A stretch of DNA of 48,416 nt, from assembly GCA_910575585.1 (NCBI GenBank), contig CAJTGF010000042.1:1-48416 (forward strand), read 5' to 3'. The DNA comes from Clostridiaceae bacterium. GTDB lineage: Bacteria > Bacillota > Clostridia > Lachnospirales > Lachnospiraceae. Below, in pieces: positions 34,232-42,433 of the stretch; position 1 is the stretch's first letter; each line of letters starts with the position of its first letter. Both the position numbers and the translations under genes were made by a program. The notes below the pieces were generated by a model. It saw nothing but the letters and a program-made list of their open reading frames with translations. It did not search any database and had not been told where the DNA came from.

Positions 34232-34802
34232 AACAGCTCCATGGTTTCTGGCAGCAGCTTTGGCAATAAGTGTTTTGTCTGCGGCCATTGTCGGGGGATG
34301 GCACTGGCTGTTTTACAGGTCCTTCTGCGTGTATGAAGACTGCAGGGGACAGGGGATTGATGTGGAGACCATGAAGCAGTGGGAGGAGAGGGCCGAAGCT
34401 CTTGGCATTGTAAGGATGGCAGGGTGGCGCGCGGGGGAGGAAGAGACAGTTACCTCCCTCAGCACCGGAAGATGGAGACGGGCGAAGGTGACCTGGGTGT
34501 ATGGGACCATGGAGCTGGCAGATAAGGAGCAGCTTTTGTGGGGGCGGTTTGGGATAGCCCAGGAGGAAAACTGCTGTGTGATAAGCGAAGGATTGGCCAG
34601 GAATCTGTTTGGCAGCGTAGATGTGGTCGGGGAGCAGGTGAAAATGGGAGACCGGGTCCTGATGGTGTCAGGAATCACAAAAAAGGACAAAGAGGCGGTT
34701 ATGGTTCCCGCCGCTAAGGGGATGGTGGAATATTTGTCAGTGGAATTTGACAGACAAATGGGAGCGCAGGGAAAGATAAAGCGGCTTTTGGAAGAATATT
34801 GA
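34212..34802 (+). CDS. MacB periplasmic-core-like protein lacking the FtsX permease part
   Basis: About 196 residues from ATG 34212, behind GGAGGAG; the in-frame ATG at 34200 is less well placed. One N-terminal helix is followed by an extracytoplasmic domain with the MacB core pattern WGRFGIAQEENCCVISEGLARNLFG and VVGEQVKMGDRVLMVSGITKKDKEAVMVP. MacB-type permeases normally continue with three more helices; this protein stops after the core domain with RLLEEY. It may be a remnant or a purpose-built accessory that caps the adaptor encoded just before (20-nt overlap). No frameshifted continuation is visible downstream, where the MATE promoter begins. Confidence 0.65.
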   Translation: MERKRGKTAPWFLAAALAISVLSAAIVGGWHWLFYRSFCVYEDCRGQGIDVETMKQWEERAEALGIVRMAGWRAGEEETVTSLSTGRWRRAKVTWVYGTMELADKEQLLWGRFGIAQEENCCVISEGLARNLFGSVDVVGEQVKMGDRVLMVSGITKKDKEAVMVPAAKGMVEYLSVEFDRQMGAQGKIKRLLEEY

Positions 34803-34848
34803 CGGAGAGGATAAGCTGTGTTTTTGCGGAAGAGCAAGGATTAACTGC

Positions 34849-34914
34849 TTGCATGTAATTATGCATATGTGCTAGAATAGAAGGAAGCATATTTTGTGAT
34901 TTTCGACAAAATCA
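34849..34914 (+). promoter_or_regulatory. MATE promoter and candidate operator/hairpin
   Basis: TTGCAT (34849-34854), an 18-nt spacer and TAGAAT (34873-34878) with TG extension form the promoter. Just downstream lies a perfect inverted repeat ATTTTGT (34891-34897), 8 nt, ACAAAAT (34906-34912). It overlaps a second perfect stem TGATTTT (34897-34903) with AAAATCA (34908-34914). The first could be a MarR-type operator; together they could be alternative RNA hairpins. Confidence 0.5.
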
Positions 34915-34950
34915 AGGCAATATGACATCAGAGGAGGAGTGATCAAGACT

Positions 34951-36336
34951 ATGTTATCCAGATTCAAACAGCTATTTGCTCAGGTTGATATGACAGAGGG
35001 CCGGCCTTGGGAGAAGATTGTGGCCTTTACCATCCCCATGCTCATCGGCAATATCGCCCAGCAGCTTTACAACACGGTGGACAGCATCGTGGTGGGAAAG
35101 TATGTGGGAGACAATGCCTTGGCTGCCGTCGGAAGCGCAAGCCCCATGCTGAACCTTCTTCTGGTGTTGTTTGTGGGGATTTCCATGGGAGCCAGCATCA
35201 TGGTGTCCCAGTATTTTGGCTCCAGGGACAGAGAGAATTTGTCCCGCACCATCGGAAGCACCATTACCTTGACCGCGGCCGCTTCCGTTCTTTTAATGGT
35301 CTTTGGGTCCGCCGTCATCCGGCCTGTGCTGCATATGCTGAATACGCCGGACAGCATCATTGACTGGTGCGCCTCCTATCTGTTTATTCTTCTGATGGGC
35401 ATCGGCGGAGTGGCTTACTACAATATTCTCTGCGGAGTGCTGCGGGGACTGGGGGATTCCTTGTCGGCTTTGGTGTATCTCCTTGTGGCCACGGTGATCA
35501 ACATTGTATTGGATGTGTGGTTTGTGGCGGGACTGAACATGGGAGTGGCGGGAGTTGCCCTGGCCACTGTGATCGCCCAGGTGATCTCCGCCGTGCTGTG
35601 TGTGTTTAAGCTGCGCAAGATGACCGATTTGTTTGATATGAAACTGAAATACCTAAAACCCAATAAAGGAAATCTTATGACGGTTTTAAACCTGGGGCTG
35701 CCATCGGGCATAACCCAGGCGATCTTTTCTCTTGCTATGGTCGTGGTGCAGTCTCTGACCAACAGCTTTGGGGAGATCGTCATTGCTGCCAACGTGATCA
35801 TCATGAGGGTGGACGGGTTTGCCATGATGCCCAACTTTTCTTTTGGAACGGCTATGACCACTTACGCCGGACAGAATGTGGGCGCCAGAAAGCTTGACCG
35901 GGTAAAGCAGGGGGCAAAGCAGGGAACGTGGATCGCCGTGGGGACTTCCGCTGCCATCACCGGTATCATCGTGATTTTTGGCCACCTTCTCATGGGGATC
36001 TTTACCAATACGGAGGAGCTGGTGAATTTAAGCGCGGATATGATGAAGATCCTGGCCGTAGGGTATATTGCCATGGCGGTTACCCAGAGCCTGTCAGGAG
36101 TCATGAGAGGAGCCGGCGATACCATGACGCCTATGTGGATCTCCATGATCACCACGGTTGTGATCCGGGTGCCGCTGGCCTACGGGATCGCGGCTGTGAC
36201 AAAAACGCCGCAGCTGCCTCAGGGGCGGTATGAGTGTATCTGGATCTCGCTGCTGATCTCCTGGGTGCTGGGCGCGGTGATGACTGTGGCGTGCTACCGC
36301 ATGGGCAGATGGAAAAAGACAGCTTTGGGAGGATAA
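34951..36336 (+). CDS. MATE-family multidrug/Na+ antiporter
   Basis: A 461-residue transporter with 12 helices in two bundles. It has the MATE opening DMTEGRPWEKIVAFTIPMLIGNIAQQLYNTVDSIVVGKYVGDNALAAVG and the matching second-half signature (GLPSGITQAIFSLAMVVVQSLTNSFGE, then MMPNFSFGTAMTTYAGQNVGA). It would export organic cations or drugs using an ion gradient. A GTG at 34939 is in frame but sits on the ribosome binding site (AGGAGG); ATG 34951 is chosen. It is monocistronic, with its own promoter and a very strong terminator. Confidence 0.92.
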   Translation: MLSRFKQLFAQVDMTEGRPWEKIVAFTIPMLIGNIAQQLYNTVDSIVVGKYVGDNALAAVGSASPMLNLLLVLFVGISMGASIMVSQYFGSRDRENLSRTIGSTITLTAAASVLLMVFGSAVIRPVLHMLNTPDSIIDWCASYLFILLMGIGGVAYYNILCGVLRGLGDSLSALVYLLVATVINIVLDVWFVAGLNMGVAGVALATVIAQVISAVLCVFKLRKMTDLFDMKLKYLKPNKGNLMTVLNLGLPSGITQAIFSLAMVVVQSLTNSFGEIVIAANVIIMRVDGFAMMPNFSFGTAMTTYAGQNVGARKLDRVKQGAKQGTWIAVGTSAAITGIIVIFGHLLMGIFTNTEELVNLSADMMKILAVGYIAMAVTQSLSGVMRGAGDTMTPMWISMITTVVIRVPLAYGIAAVTKTPQLPQGRYECIWISLLISWVLGAVMTVACYRMGRWKKTALGG

Positions 36337-36349
36337 ACAGACAAAAGAT

Positions 36350-36403
36350 CAACAGGCTATAGGGATATGTATTGATATATTCCCTATAGCCTGTTGTTGT
36401 TTT
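36350..36403 (+). terminator. Strong intrinsic terminator after the MATE gene
   Basis: CAACAGGCTATAGGGA pairs perfectly with TCCCTATAGCCTGTTG. The stem is extended by TAT/ATA past a single bulge, with a short AT-rich loop, and followed by TTGTTTTA. Confidence 0.85.
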
Positions 36404-36460
36404 AGGCCCTTAAGAACGATTTCTTACGCGAAATGGCAAAATAATGGAATTGTTGTATTG

Positions 36461-36630
36461 TTGAGTGAGCAATGGGCGGGGATTGTTGCGGAGCCCGGGA
36501 GGGAAGGCAGGCTGTGTGCCGTTCGGGTTCAGATATGCCAGACATTCCGATGAGCCCAAAACGGGAACCAGTCGGGTATCAGCCCTCCTCTGACTGGCCT
36601 CACGACAATCCCCGCCCACTGCTCACTTAA
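36461..36630. repeat. ~170-bp palindromic element in a convergent gap
   Basis: Arms at 36461-36488 and 36603-36630 are inverted copies over 28 positions with 3 differences; the shared core GTGGGCGGGGATTGT appears with one change in the left arm. The interior is GC-rich and holds a further hairpin CCAGTC (36581 area) with GACTGG. It lies between the MATE terminator and the end of map, both pointing inward, so it is not a leader. It carries no credible gene. A dispersed palindromic repeat or a small structured RNA are both possible. Confidence 0.6.
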
Positions 36631-36700
36631 CTAAACAGCAATATGACGAATTTAAAGTTCCGGTTTATCCGGGTTAGGATGTTGCAGCAGCAGCCTGCCA

Positions 36701-37573
36701 TTACCAGGAGATCACCTCATGGCCGTCCTCGGTCACCAGCACCTGGATCTCCCACTGGGCCGATGGTTTTCCGTCTGCCGTATACACCGTCCACTCATCT
36801 TTCTCATCCACGTAGATCTCTTCGGTACCCATATTGATCATAGGTTCGATGGTAAACATCATGCCGGGGACCATAAGCATCTCCGTCCCTTTTCTGGCCA
36901 CATAACTGACCCAGGGGTCCTCGTGGAACTCAACGCCCACCCCATGTCCGCCGATGTCAACCACCACACGGAAACCGTTGGCTCTGGCGTGGTCATTGAC
37001 AGCCTGGGCCATATCGCCTAAAAAGCCCCAGGGTTTTACCTCCCGAAGCCCCAGTTCCATGCACTCCTTTGTCACATCTACCAGTTTTTGTTTCTCCGGC
37101 GACACATTGCCGATGCAGAACATGCGGGAGGAGTCGGAAAAATATCCGTTTAAATTAGTGGAACAGTCCACATTGACAATATCGCCGTCTTTCAGCACCA
37201 CATCCGGAGATGGGATGCCGTGGCACACCACTTCGTTGATGGAGGTACAGACGCTTTTGGGGTAACCCTCAAAGTGGAGGGTGGCGGATGTGGCGTGGTA
37301 TTTTTTGGTCTGCTCACAGACCCAGTTGTCGATCTCCTGGGTGGTGACTCCCTCACGGATGTGTTCCGCCACATAGTCAAGGACAGCCACATTTACCTTG
37401 GCGCTTTCCCGGATGGCCTGGATCTGGGACGGAGTCTTGATCATGTCGGTGGAGGGGACCATATGTCCCTGACGGCGGTACAGTGCGATCTTCTGGTCAA
37501 AATCATAGTGGCATTTTTTATACTTTAGTCCGCTGCCGCACCAGCAGGGATTATTTCGGTTAAGAAAATGCAT
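36701..37573 (-). CDS. map: Type I methionine aminopeptidase with N-terminal SEC-C motif
   Basis: A 290-residue metalloenzyme that removes the initiator methionine from new proteins. The N-terminal SEC-C zinc motif (C10, C12, C21, H22 in NPCWCGSGLKYKKCH) probably docks it to ribosomes or SecA-like partners. The pita-bread catalytic domain begins near residue 45 and shows SINEVVCHGIP, GDIVNVDCSTNLNGYFSDSSR (metal aspartates), GGHGVGVEFHEDPWV (metal histidine), FTIEPMI (glutamate) and WEIQVLVTEDG. The length matches SEC-C-bearing forms in Clostridia. An extended -10 (TGCTATACT, minus strand, 37658-37650) lies ~80 nt upstream. Confidence 0.95.
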   Translation of the reverse strand: MHFLNRNNPCWCGSGLKYKKCHYDFDQKIALYRRQGHMVPSTDMIKTPSQIQAIRESAKVNVAVLDYVAEHIREGVTTQEIDNWVCEQTKKYHATSATLHFEGYPKSVCTSINEVVCHGIPSPDVVLKDGDIVNVDCSTNLNGYFSDSSRMFCIGNVSPEKQKLVDVTKECMELGLREVKPWGFLGDMAQAVNDHARANGFRVVVDIGGHGVGVEFHEDPWVSYVARKGTEMLMVPGMMFTIEPMINMGTEEIYVDEKDEWTVYTADGKPSAQWEIQVLVTEDGHEVISW

Positions 37574-37699
37574 AGGGGTTTGCTCCTTGTCTGTGGATTT
37601 GCGGCTAAGGGTCCCATATCCGGACCATACAAAGCCGATCTGTGCCCATAGTATAGCACATTTTACGAAAAAGGGGGAGAGTATTCCGCTTGTTTCCTC

Positions 37700-37728
37700 T
37701 TGCTTTTTCCAATAAGAAAACTTATAAT
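37700..37728 (+). promoter_or_regulatory. SigA-type promoter of rel
   Basis: TTGCTT (37700-37705), 17 nt, and a perfect TATAAT (37723-37728), about 50 nt before the ATG at 37779. Divergent from the map promoter. Confidence 0.75.
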
Positions 37729-37778
37729 AATAAAAATAATCAAGACAGCATAATTTATACGCTTAAGAAGGTGAATGT

Positions 37779-40058
37779 ATGACCAATGACCATTCAGGGA
37801 AACAGCTGGAACGGGAGCTGGAAGCGCCGGCTTCCTTTACCAGTCCGGAGATTTTATATAAGGATTTGATCCGCAGCATCTATAAGTATCATCCCTCTGA
37901 TGACATCAGCATGGTGGAGCGGGCATATCAGATCGCCAGGGATGCCCACAAGGACCAGAAAAGGAAATCAGGAGAACCCTACATTATCCATCCCCTTTGT
38001 GTGGCCATTATCCTGGCGGACTTAGAACTTGATAAGGAAAGCATCGTTGCAGGGATCCTTCACGACGTAGTGGAGGATACGGTCATGACTCTGGACGAGA
38101 TCACGGAGGTGTTCGGGCCGGAGGTAGCCCTTTTGGTAGACGGCGTCACTAAGCTGACCCAGCTGTCCTGGTCCATGGACAAGGTGGAGATCCAGGCGGA
38201 GAACCTGCGGAAGATGTTCCTGGCCATGGCAAAAGATATCCGGGTGATCCTTATTAAACTGGCGGACCGGCTCCACAATATGCGTACCCTGGAATTTATG
38301 AAACCGGAGAAGCAGAAAGAGAAGGCCAGGGAGACCATGGACATTTACGCCCCCATTGCCCACAGACTTGGCATTTCCAAGATTAAGGTGGAACTGGACG
38401 ATCTGTCTTTGAAATATTTAAAGCCGGAAATATACTACGATCTGGCGGAAAAGATTTCCTTAAATAAAGAGGCCAGAAAAGCATTTGTCAATAAGATTGT
38501 GGAGGAGGTAAAGCACCACATGGCAGATGCTGAGATCACTTCCACCGTGGACGGCCGGGTAAAGCATTTCTTCAGTATCTATAAAAAGATGGTCAAGCAG
38601 GATAAGACTCTGGACCAGATTTACGATATGTTTGCCGTGCGTATCATTGTGGATTCGGTGAAGGACTGTTACGGAGCGCTGGGAGTTATCCACGAACTGT
38701 ACAAACCCATTCCCGGAAGGTTCAAAGATTACATCGCCATGCCAAAGCCTAACATGTACCAGTCCCTTCACACCACGCTGATCGGCAGCAACGGACAGCC
38801 CTTTGAGATCCAGATCCGCACCTATGAGATGCACCGCACCGCCGAGTACGGCATTGCGGCCCACTGGAAATATAAAGAGAGCGGGAGCGGGCAGGTGGCT
38901 GCCGGGGATGAGGAGGCCAAACTTAGCTGGCTGCGCCAGATTTTGGAGTGGCAGAAGGACATGTCGGACAACAAAGAGTTTCTAAATCTGATCAAAAGCG
39001 ACTTGGACCTGTTTTCCGACAACGTGTACTGCTTTACCCCGTCGGGGGATGTGAAGGCCCTTCCCAGCGGTTCCACCCCCATTGACTTTGCCTATGCCAT
39101 CCACAGCGCCGTGGGCAACAAGATGGTGGGCGCAAGGGTCAACGGAAAATTGGTGAACATTGACTATGTGGTCGAGAACGGAGACCGGATCGAGATCATC
39201 ACTTCCCAAAATTCCAAAGGCCCCAGCCGGGACTGGCTGAAGCTGGTAAAGAGCACCCAGGCCAAGAATAAGATCAACCAGTGGTTTAAGACGGAGTTAA
39301 AGGAAGACAACATCATCCGCGGAAAGGACATGATCGAGCGGTACTGCAAGACAAAAGGCATCAACTATCCGGATCTGAACAAGCCGGAATTTATGGAAAA
39401 GGTGATGAAACGGTACGCCTTCAAGGATTGGGATTCGGTTCTCGCTTCCATCGGCCACGGCGGCCTTAAGGAGGGCCAGGTCATCAACAAGATGCTGGAG
39501 GCGCGGAATAAAAAGCTTAAGCGTGAGGTAACGGACGCAAACATCCTGAACGGCCTTGAGGACATGACCAACAAGGTTCCCGCGGCAAAGAAGTCCAAAA
39601 GCGGGATTGTAGTCAGAGGCATCCATGACGTGGCGGTGCGCTTTTCCAGGTGCTGCAGTCCCGTTCCCGGAGACGAGATCGTGGGCTTTGTCACCAGGGG
39701 CAGGGGCGTGTCCATTCACCGCACGGACTGTATCAATATTATCAATCTTGTGGAGAGCGAGCGGGTGCGGCTTATTGACGCGGAGTGGCAGCGGGCGGAA
39801 AGCGAGGAGAACAAGGAACGATACTCCACGGAGATCCAGATTTATGCCAATAACCGTATTGGGATGTTCGTGGACATCTCCAAAGTATTTACGGAGCGCC
39901 AGATCGATATCACTTCCATGAACGTGAGGACCAGCAAACAGGGCAAGGCCACCATTATTATGACCTTTGACATTCACGGCAAGGAGGAGCTGACCCGGCT
40001 GACGGATAAGTTAAGACAGATTGATGGGGTTTTGGATATAGAGAGAACAGCGGGGTAG
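37779..40058 (+). CDS. rel: Bifunctional (p)ppGpp synthetase/hydrolase Rel
   Basis: A 759-residue stringent-response enzyme that makes and degrades (p)ppGpp on the ribosome. The HD hydrolase domain has H95-D96 in GILHDVVEDT and an upstream HPLCVA. The synthetase domain has YDMFAVRIIVDS and R314-F-K-D317 followed by YIAMPKPNMYQSLHTT. TGS follows (VYCFTPSGDVKALPSGSTPIDFAYAIH), then a helical/zinc-finger region (VRFSRCCSPVPGDEIVGFVTRGRGVSIHRTDC) and a C-terminal ACT domain. The basic RFKD motif marks bifunctional Rel rather than the EXDD of synthetase-only RelA. AGAAGGTGA precedes the ATG. It heads the conserved rel-MBL-hemZ-hisS-aspS segment. Confidence 0.96.
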   Translation: MTNDHSGKQLERELEAPASFTSPEILYKDLIRSIYKYHPSDDISMVERAYQIARDAHKDQKRKSGEPYIIHPLCVAIILADLELDKESIVAGILHDVVEDTVMTLDEITEVFGPEVALLVDGVTKLTQLSWSMDKVEIQAENLRKMFLAMAKDIRVILIKLADRLHNMRTLEFMKPEKQKEKARETMDIYAPIAHRLGISKIKVELDDLSLKYLKPEIYYDLAEKISLNKEARKAFVNKIVEEVKHHMADAEITSTVDGRVKHFFSIYKKMVKQDKTLDQIYDMFAVRIIVDSVKDCYGALGVIHELYKPIPGRFKDYIAMPKPNMYQSLHTTLIGSNGQPFEIQIRTYEMHRTAEYGIAAHWKYKESGSGQVAAGDEEAKLSWLRQILEWQKDMSDNKEFLNLIKSDLDLFSDNVYCFTPSGDVKALPSGSTPIDFAYAIHSAVGNKMVGARVNGKLVNIDYVVENGDRIEIITSQNSKGPSRDWLKLVKSTQAKNKINQWFKTELKEDNIIRGKDMIERYCKTKGINYPDLNKPEFMEKVMKRYAFKDWDSVLASIGHGGLKEGQVINKMLEARNKKLKREVTDANILNGLEDMTNKVPAAKKSKSGIVVRGIHDVAVRFSRCCSPVPGDEIVGFVTRGRGVSIHRTDCINIINLVESERVRLIDAEWQRAESEENKERYSTEIQIYANNRIGMFVDISKVFTERQIDITSMNVRTSKQGKATIIMTFDIHGKEELTRLTDKLRQIDGVLDIERTAG

Positions 40059-40186
40059 CCTGCTTTCTCTCTTCTTCATTCATTGATAGGATTACTTTGA
40101 AAATCCGCCGCCGAATAGGCGGCATCAATTCAGGGATGCCAAATGCGCCCGCCGCCGGGCGAATGATGGTTTTAGGAGGAAGAGGA

Positions 40187-40861
40187 ATGAAAGATTTGAA
40201 AATGGAGTGCTGTGTTTTGGGGATGGTCAGCACAAATTGTTATATTGTGTACCGTAACGACTGTGAGGGCGGGGAACACGGGCTAAGATCCGGGGTGATC
40301 ATTGATCCGGGAGACAACGCGCCGTATATTCTGAATAAATGCCGGGAACTGAAGGTGGAACCCAGGGCCATCTTGCTGACCCACGGCCATTTTGATCATA
40401 TCCTGGCGTCGGAGGACATCCGCAGGACATTTCACATTCCCGTCTTGGCCAGCGAGAAGGAGATGGAGCTTTTGGAGGAGCCGGATATCAATCTAAGCGC
40501 CACTTACGGGGATAATGTATCCCTGTCTGCCGATCGGTGGCTGACAGATGGGGAGCATCTGGAACTGTTGGGAAAGCGGTGGAATGTCATTCACACGCCG
40601 GGCCATACATCCGGCTGCCTGTGTTACTATATTGAGGAGGAAGGCGTGCTGTTTTCCGGGGATACCCTGTTTCAGGAGTCTGTAGGCAGGACGGATCTGC
40701 CTACGGCAAGACCAGGGGAGATCATCCATTCCGTTGTGGAAAAACTGTTTGTTCTGCCGGAGGATACAAAGGTGTATCCGGGGCACGGCAGCAGCACTTC
40801 CATAGGCCATGAGAAGAAATACAATATTGTCGCCCGCAGCAGAGGACAAAGACGATCATGA
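40187..40861 (+). CDS. MBL-fold metallo-hydrolase (glyoxalase II-like)
   Basis: A 224-residue hydrolase with the di-zinc motif H66-G-H68-F-D70-H71, HTPGHTSGCLCYY, the bridging aspartate in LFSGDTLFQESVGRTD, and the final histidine in VYPGHGSSTSIGHEK. This is the YcbL/GloB-like subgroup, which hydrolyses thioesters; the natural substrate of the clostridial members is not settled. The frame extends to 40097, but AGGAGG just before ATG 40187 decides the start. It overlaps hemZ by ATGA. Two small GC-rich hairpins lie in the 128-nt gap after rel (one is GCCGCC/GGCGGC at 40107-40123); they lack T-runs. Confidence 0.92.
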   Translation: MKDLKMECCVLGMVSTNCYIVYRNDCEGGEHGLRSGVIIDPGDNAPYILNKCRELKVEPRAILLTHGHFDHILASEDIRRTFHIPVLASEKEMELLEEPDINLSATYGDNVSLSADRWLTDGEHLELLGKRWNVIHTPGHTSGCLCYYIEEEGVLFSGDTLFQESVGRTDLPTARPGEIIHSVVEKLFVLPEDTKVYPGHGSSTSIGHEKKYNIVARSRGQRRS

Positions 40862-42348
40862 TTGAGATTTTGTTAAATGATAAAGCTTACGAGCAGGATA
40901 TCCGGGAGCTTTTAATGGCGTTTTATCCTGGGGAGACTTTTTTACACGAGCCTGATGCCCGGTCGGATTTTTCCGTGGAAGGGATGGTGGACGGGACGAG
41001 AAGATATTTTTACCTGAAGATCGTTTCCCACAGACGCCAGGAATATCCGGTTCTTCCGGCAGACATAGGGGAGGCCCTTGAGAAGGAACTGGAACGGTCA
41101 GAAGAACCCATAGCAGTCGATTACGAAAACCGTCTGGAGACAAAAAGCCGGATAAAGAGGCGGCTGTATGCTCTTTTGGTGCTTCGCACCGGCCGCCTTC
41201 TTCCCTGGGGTACCCTGACAGGGATCCGTCCCACGAAGATCGTTATGACAAAGCTTACGGGGGGCGAGACCTGCCAGGAGGTTGCCTCCTACATGAAAGA
41301 CACGTATTATACCAGTGACGAAAAGATCCAGCTGGCAGTAAAGACAGCGCTCCACGAGAGGGAGCTTCTTAAACCCATGGATCATGAAAACGGGTACAGT
41401 CTCTACATAGGGATCCCCTTTTGCCCCACTACCTGCTTATACTGTTCTTTTACTTCATTTCCCATAGGCCAGTGGAAAGGCCGCGCCAGACATTATCTGG
41501 ATGCCCTGTACCGTGAGATGAGGGCGACGGCGGAGATGATGAGCGGAAAGACACTGGACAGTGTGTATATAGGAGGAGGGACTCCTACTTCCCTGGCAGC
41601 GGAGGAGCTGGATTGGCTTTTGGACAGTCTGGAGGAGACTTTTGACTTAAGCGGCATCAAGGAGCTGACGGTGGAGGCAGGAAGGCCCGACAGTATCACC
41701 AGGGAAAAGCTGGCAGTGCTGAAAAGCCATGGGGTTACCAGGATCTCCATCAATCCTCAGACCATGAAGCAGGCGACTCTGGACCTTATCGGACGCCGCC
41801 ATACGGTGGAGATGGTAAAAGACTGCTTTGCCATGGCCAGGGAGGAAGGCTTTGACAATATCAACATGGATTTGATTGTGGGACTTCCGGAAGAAGGGCT
41901 GGAGGACGTGAAAGCCACCATGGAGGAGATACGGCGGCTGAACCCCGACGGCATTACGGTTCACTCCCTTGCCATAAAGCGGGCCGCCAGGCTTAACACT
42001 ATGAAAGAGGTGTATAAAGATTTAAAGATAACAGGAACTCAGGAGATGATCGATCTGACGGCCAGATATGCGGCAGAGATGGGAATGGAACCTTACTATC
42101 TGTACCGGCAGAAAAATATGGCGGGGAATTTTGAGAATGTAGGGTATGCGCGGCCGGGAAAGGCATGTCTGTACAATATTTTGATCATGGAAGAACAGCA
42201 GACCATCGCCGCCTGCGGGGCCGGCACCACCACCAAGGTGCTGTACCGGGCGGAGAACCGGATAGAGCGGGCGGAGAACGTGAAGGATGTGGAGCAGTAC
42301 ATAGAGCGGGTGGATGAGATGGTTGAGAGGAAACGGAAACTGCTGTAA
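40858..42348 (+). CDS. hemZ: Coproporphyrinogen dehydrogenase-like radical SAM protein HemZ
   Basis: A 496-residue radical SAM protein. A ~170-residue N-terminal domain special to HemZ (TGIRPTKIVMTKL) precedes the iron-sulphur motif C189-P-T-T-C193-L-Y-C196 in GIPFCPTTCLYCSF. The glycine-rich SAM contact VYIGGGTPTSL and NMDLIVGLPEE follow, with a C-terminal YYLYRQKNMAGNFENVGY. HemZ is related to oxygen-independent coproporphyrinogen oxidase HemN. In anaerobic Clostridia without a full heme pathway its true substrate is uncertain. Its start overlaps the MBL gene stop. Confidence 0.92.
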   Translation: MIEILLNDKAYEQDIRELLMAFYPGETFLHEPDARSDFSVEGMVDGTRRYFYLKIVSHRRQEYPVLPADIGEALEKELERSEEPIAVDYENRLETKSRIKRRLYALLVLRTGRLLPWGTLTGIRPTKIVMTKLTGGETCQEVASYMKDTYYTSDEKIQLAVKTALHERELLKPMDHENGYSLYIGIPFCPTTCLYCSFTSFPIGQWKGRARHYLDALYREMRATAEMMSGKTLDSVYIGGGTPTSLAAEELDWLLDSLEETFDLSGIKELTVEAGRPDSITREKLAVLKSHGVTRISINPQTMKQATLDLIGRRHTVEMVKDCFAMAREEGFDNINMDLIVGLPEEGLEDVKATMEEIRRLNPDGITVHSLAIKRAARLNTMKEVYKDLKITGTQEMIDLTARYAAEMGMEPYYLYRQKNMAGNFENVGYARPGKACLYNILIMEEQQTIAACGAGTTTKVLYRAENRIERAENVKDVEQYIERVDEMVERKRKLL

Positions 42349-42356
42349 CAAAAACA

Positions 42357-42385
42357 TTGCCATTTACAGACACCAATAGTATAAT
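42357..42385 (+). promoter_or_regulatory. SigA-type promoter of hisS
   Basis: TTGCCA (42357-42362), 17 nt, TATAAT (42380-42385), starting right after the hemZ stop. The short leader has no room for a T-box. Confidence 0.75.
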
Positions 42386-42433
42386 CGTTGTTACACAAAA
42401 CAGGATGAAACAGGAAGAAAGCGGGGAAAATCT

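Noticed and set aside
32162-34288. Two long minus-strand frames (32162-33007 and 33269-34288) opposite the permease, adaptor and MacB-like genes
   Set aside because: Antisense shadows of well-supported proteins. The composition is atypical and no motif is present.
34212-34802. MacB-like gene as a frameshifted pseudogene
   Set aside because: No in-frame or shifted FtsX permease remnant is seen downstream, so it is reported as a short intact gene.
36410-36619. 69-codon minus-strand frame in the palindromic element
   Set aside because: It is enclosed by the inverted repeat and has no domain. Better explained by the element itself.
42349-42433. T-box or other leader before hisS
   Set aside because: The gap holds a promoter and a short untranslated region only, with no T-box stems or GGTGG-like sequence.
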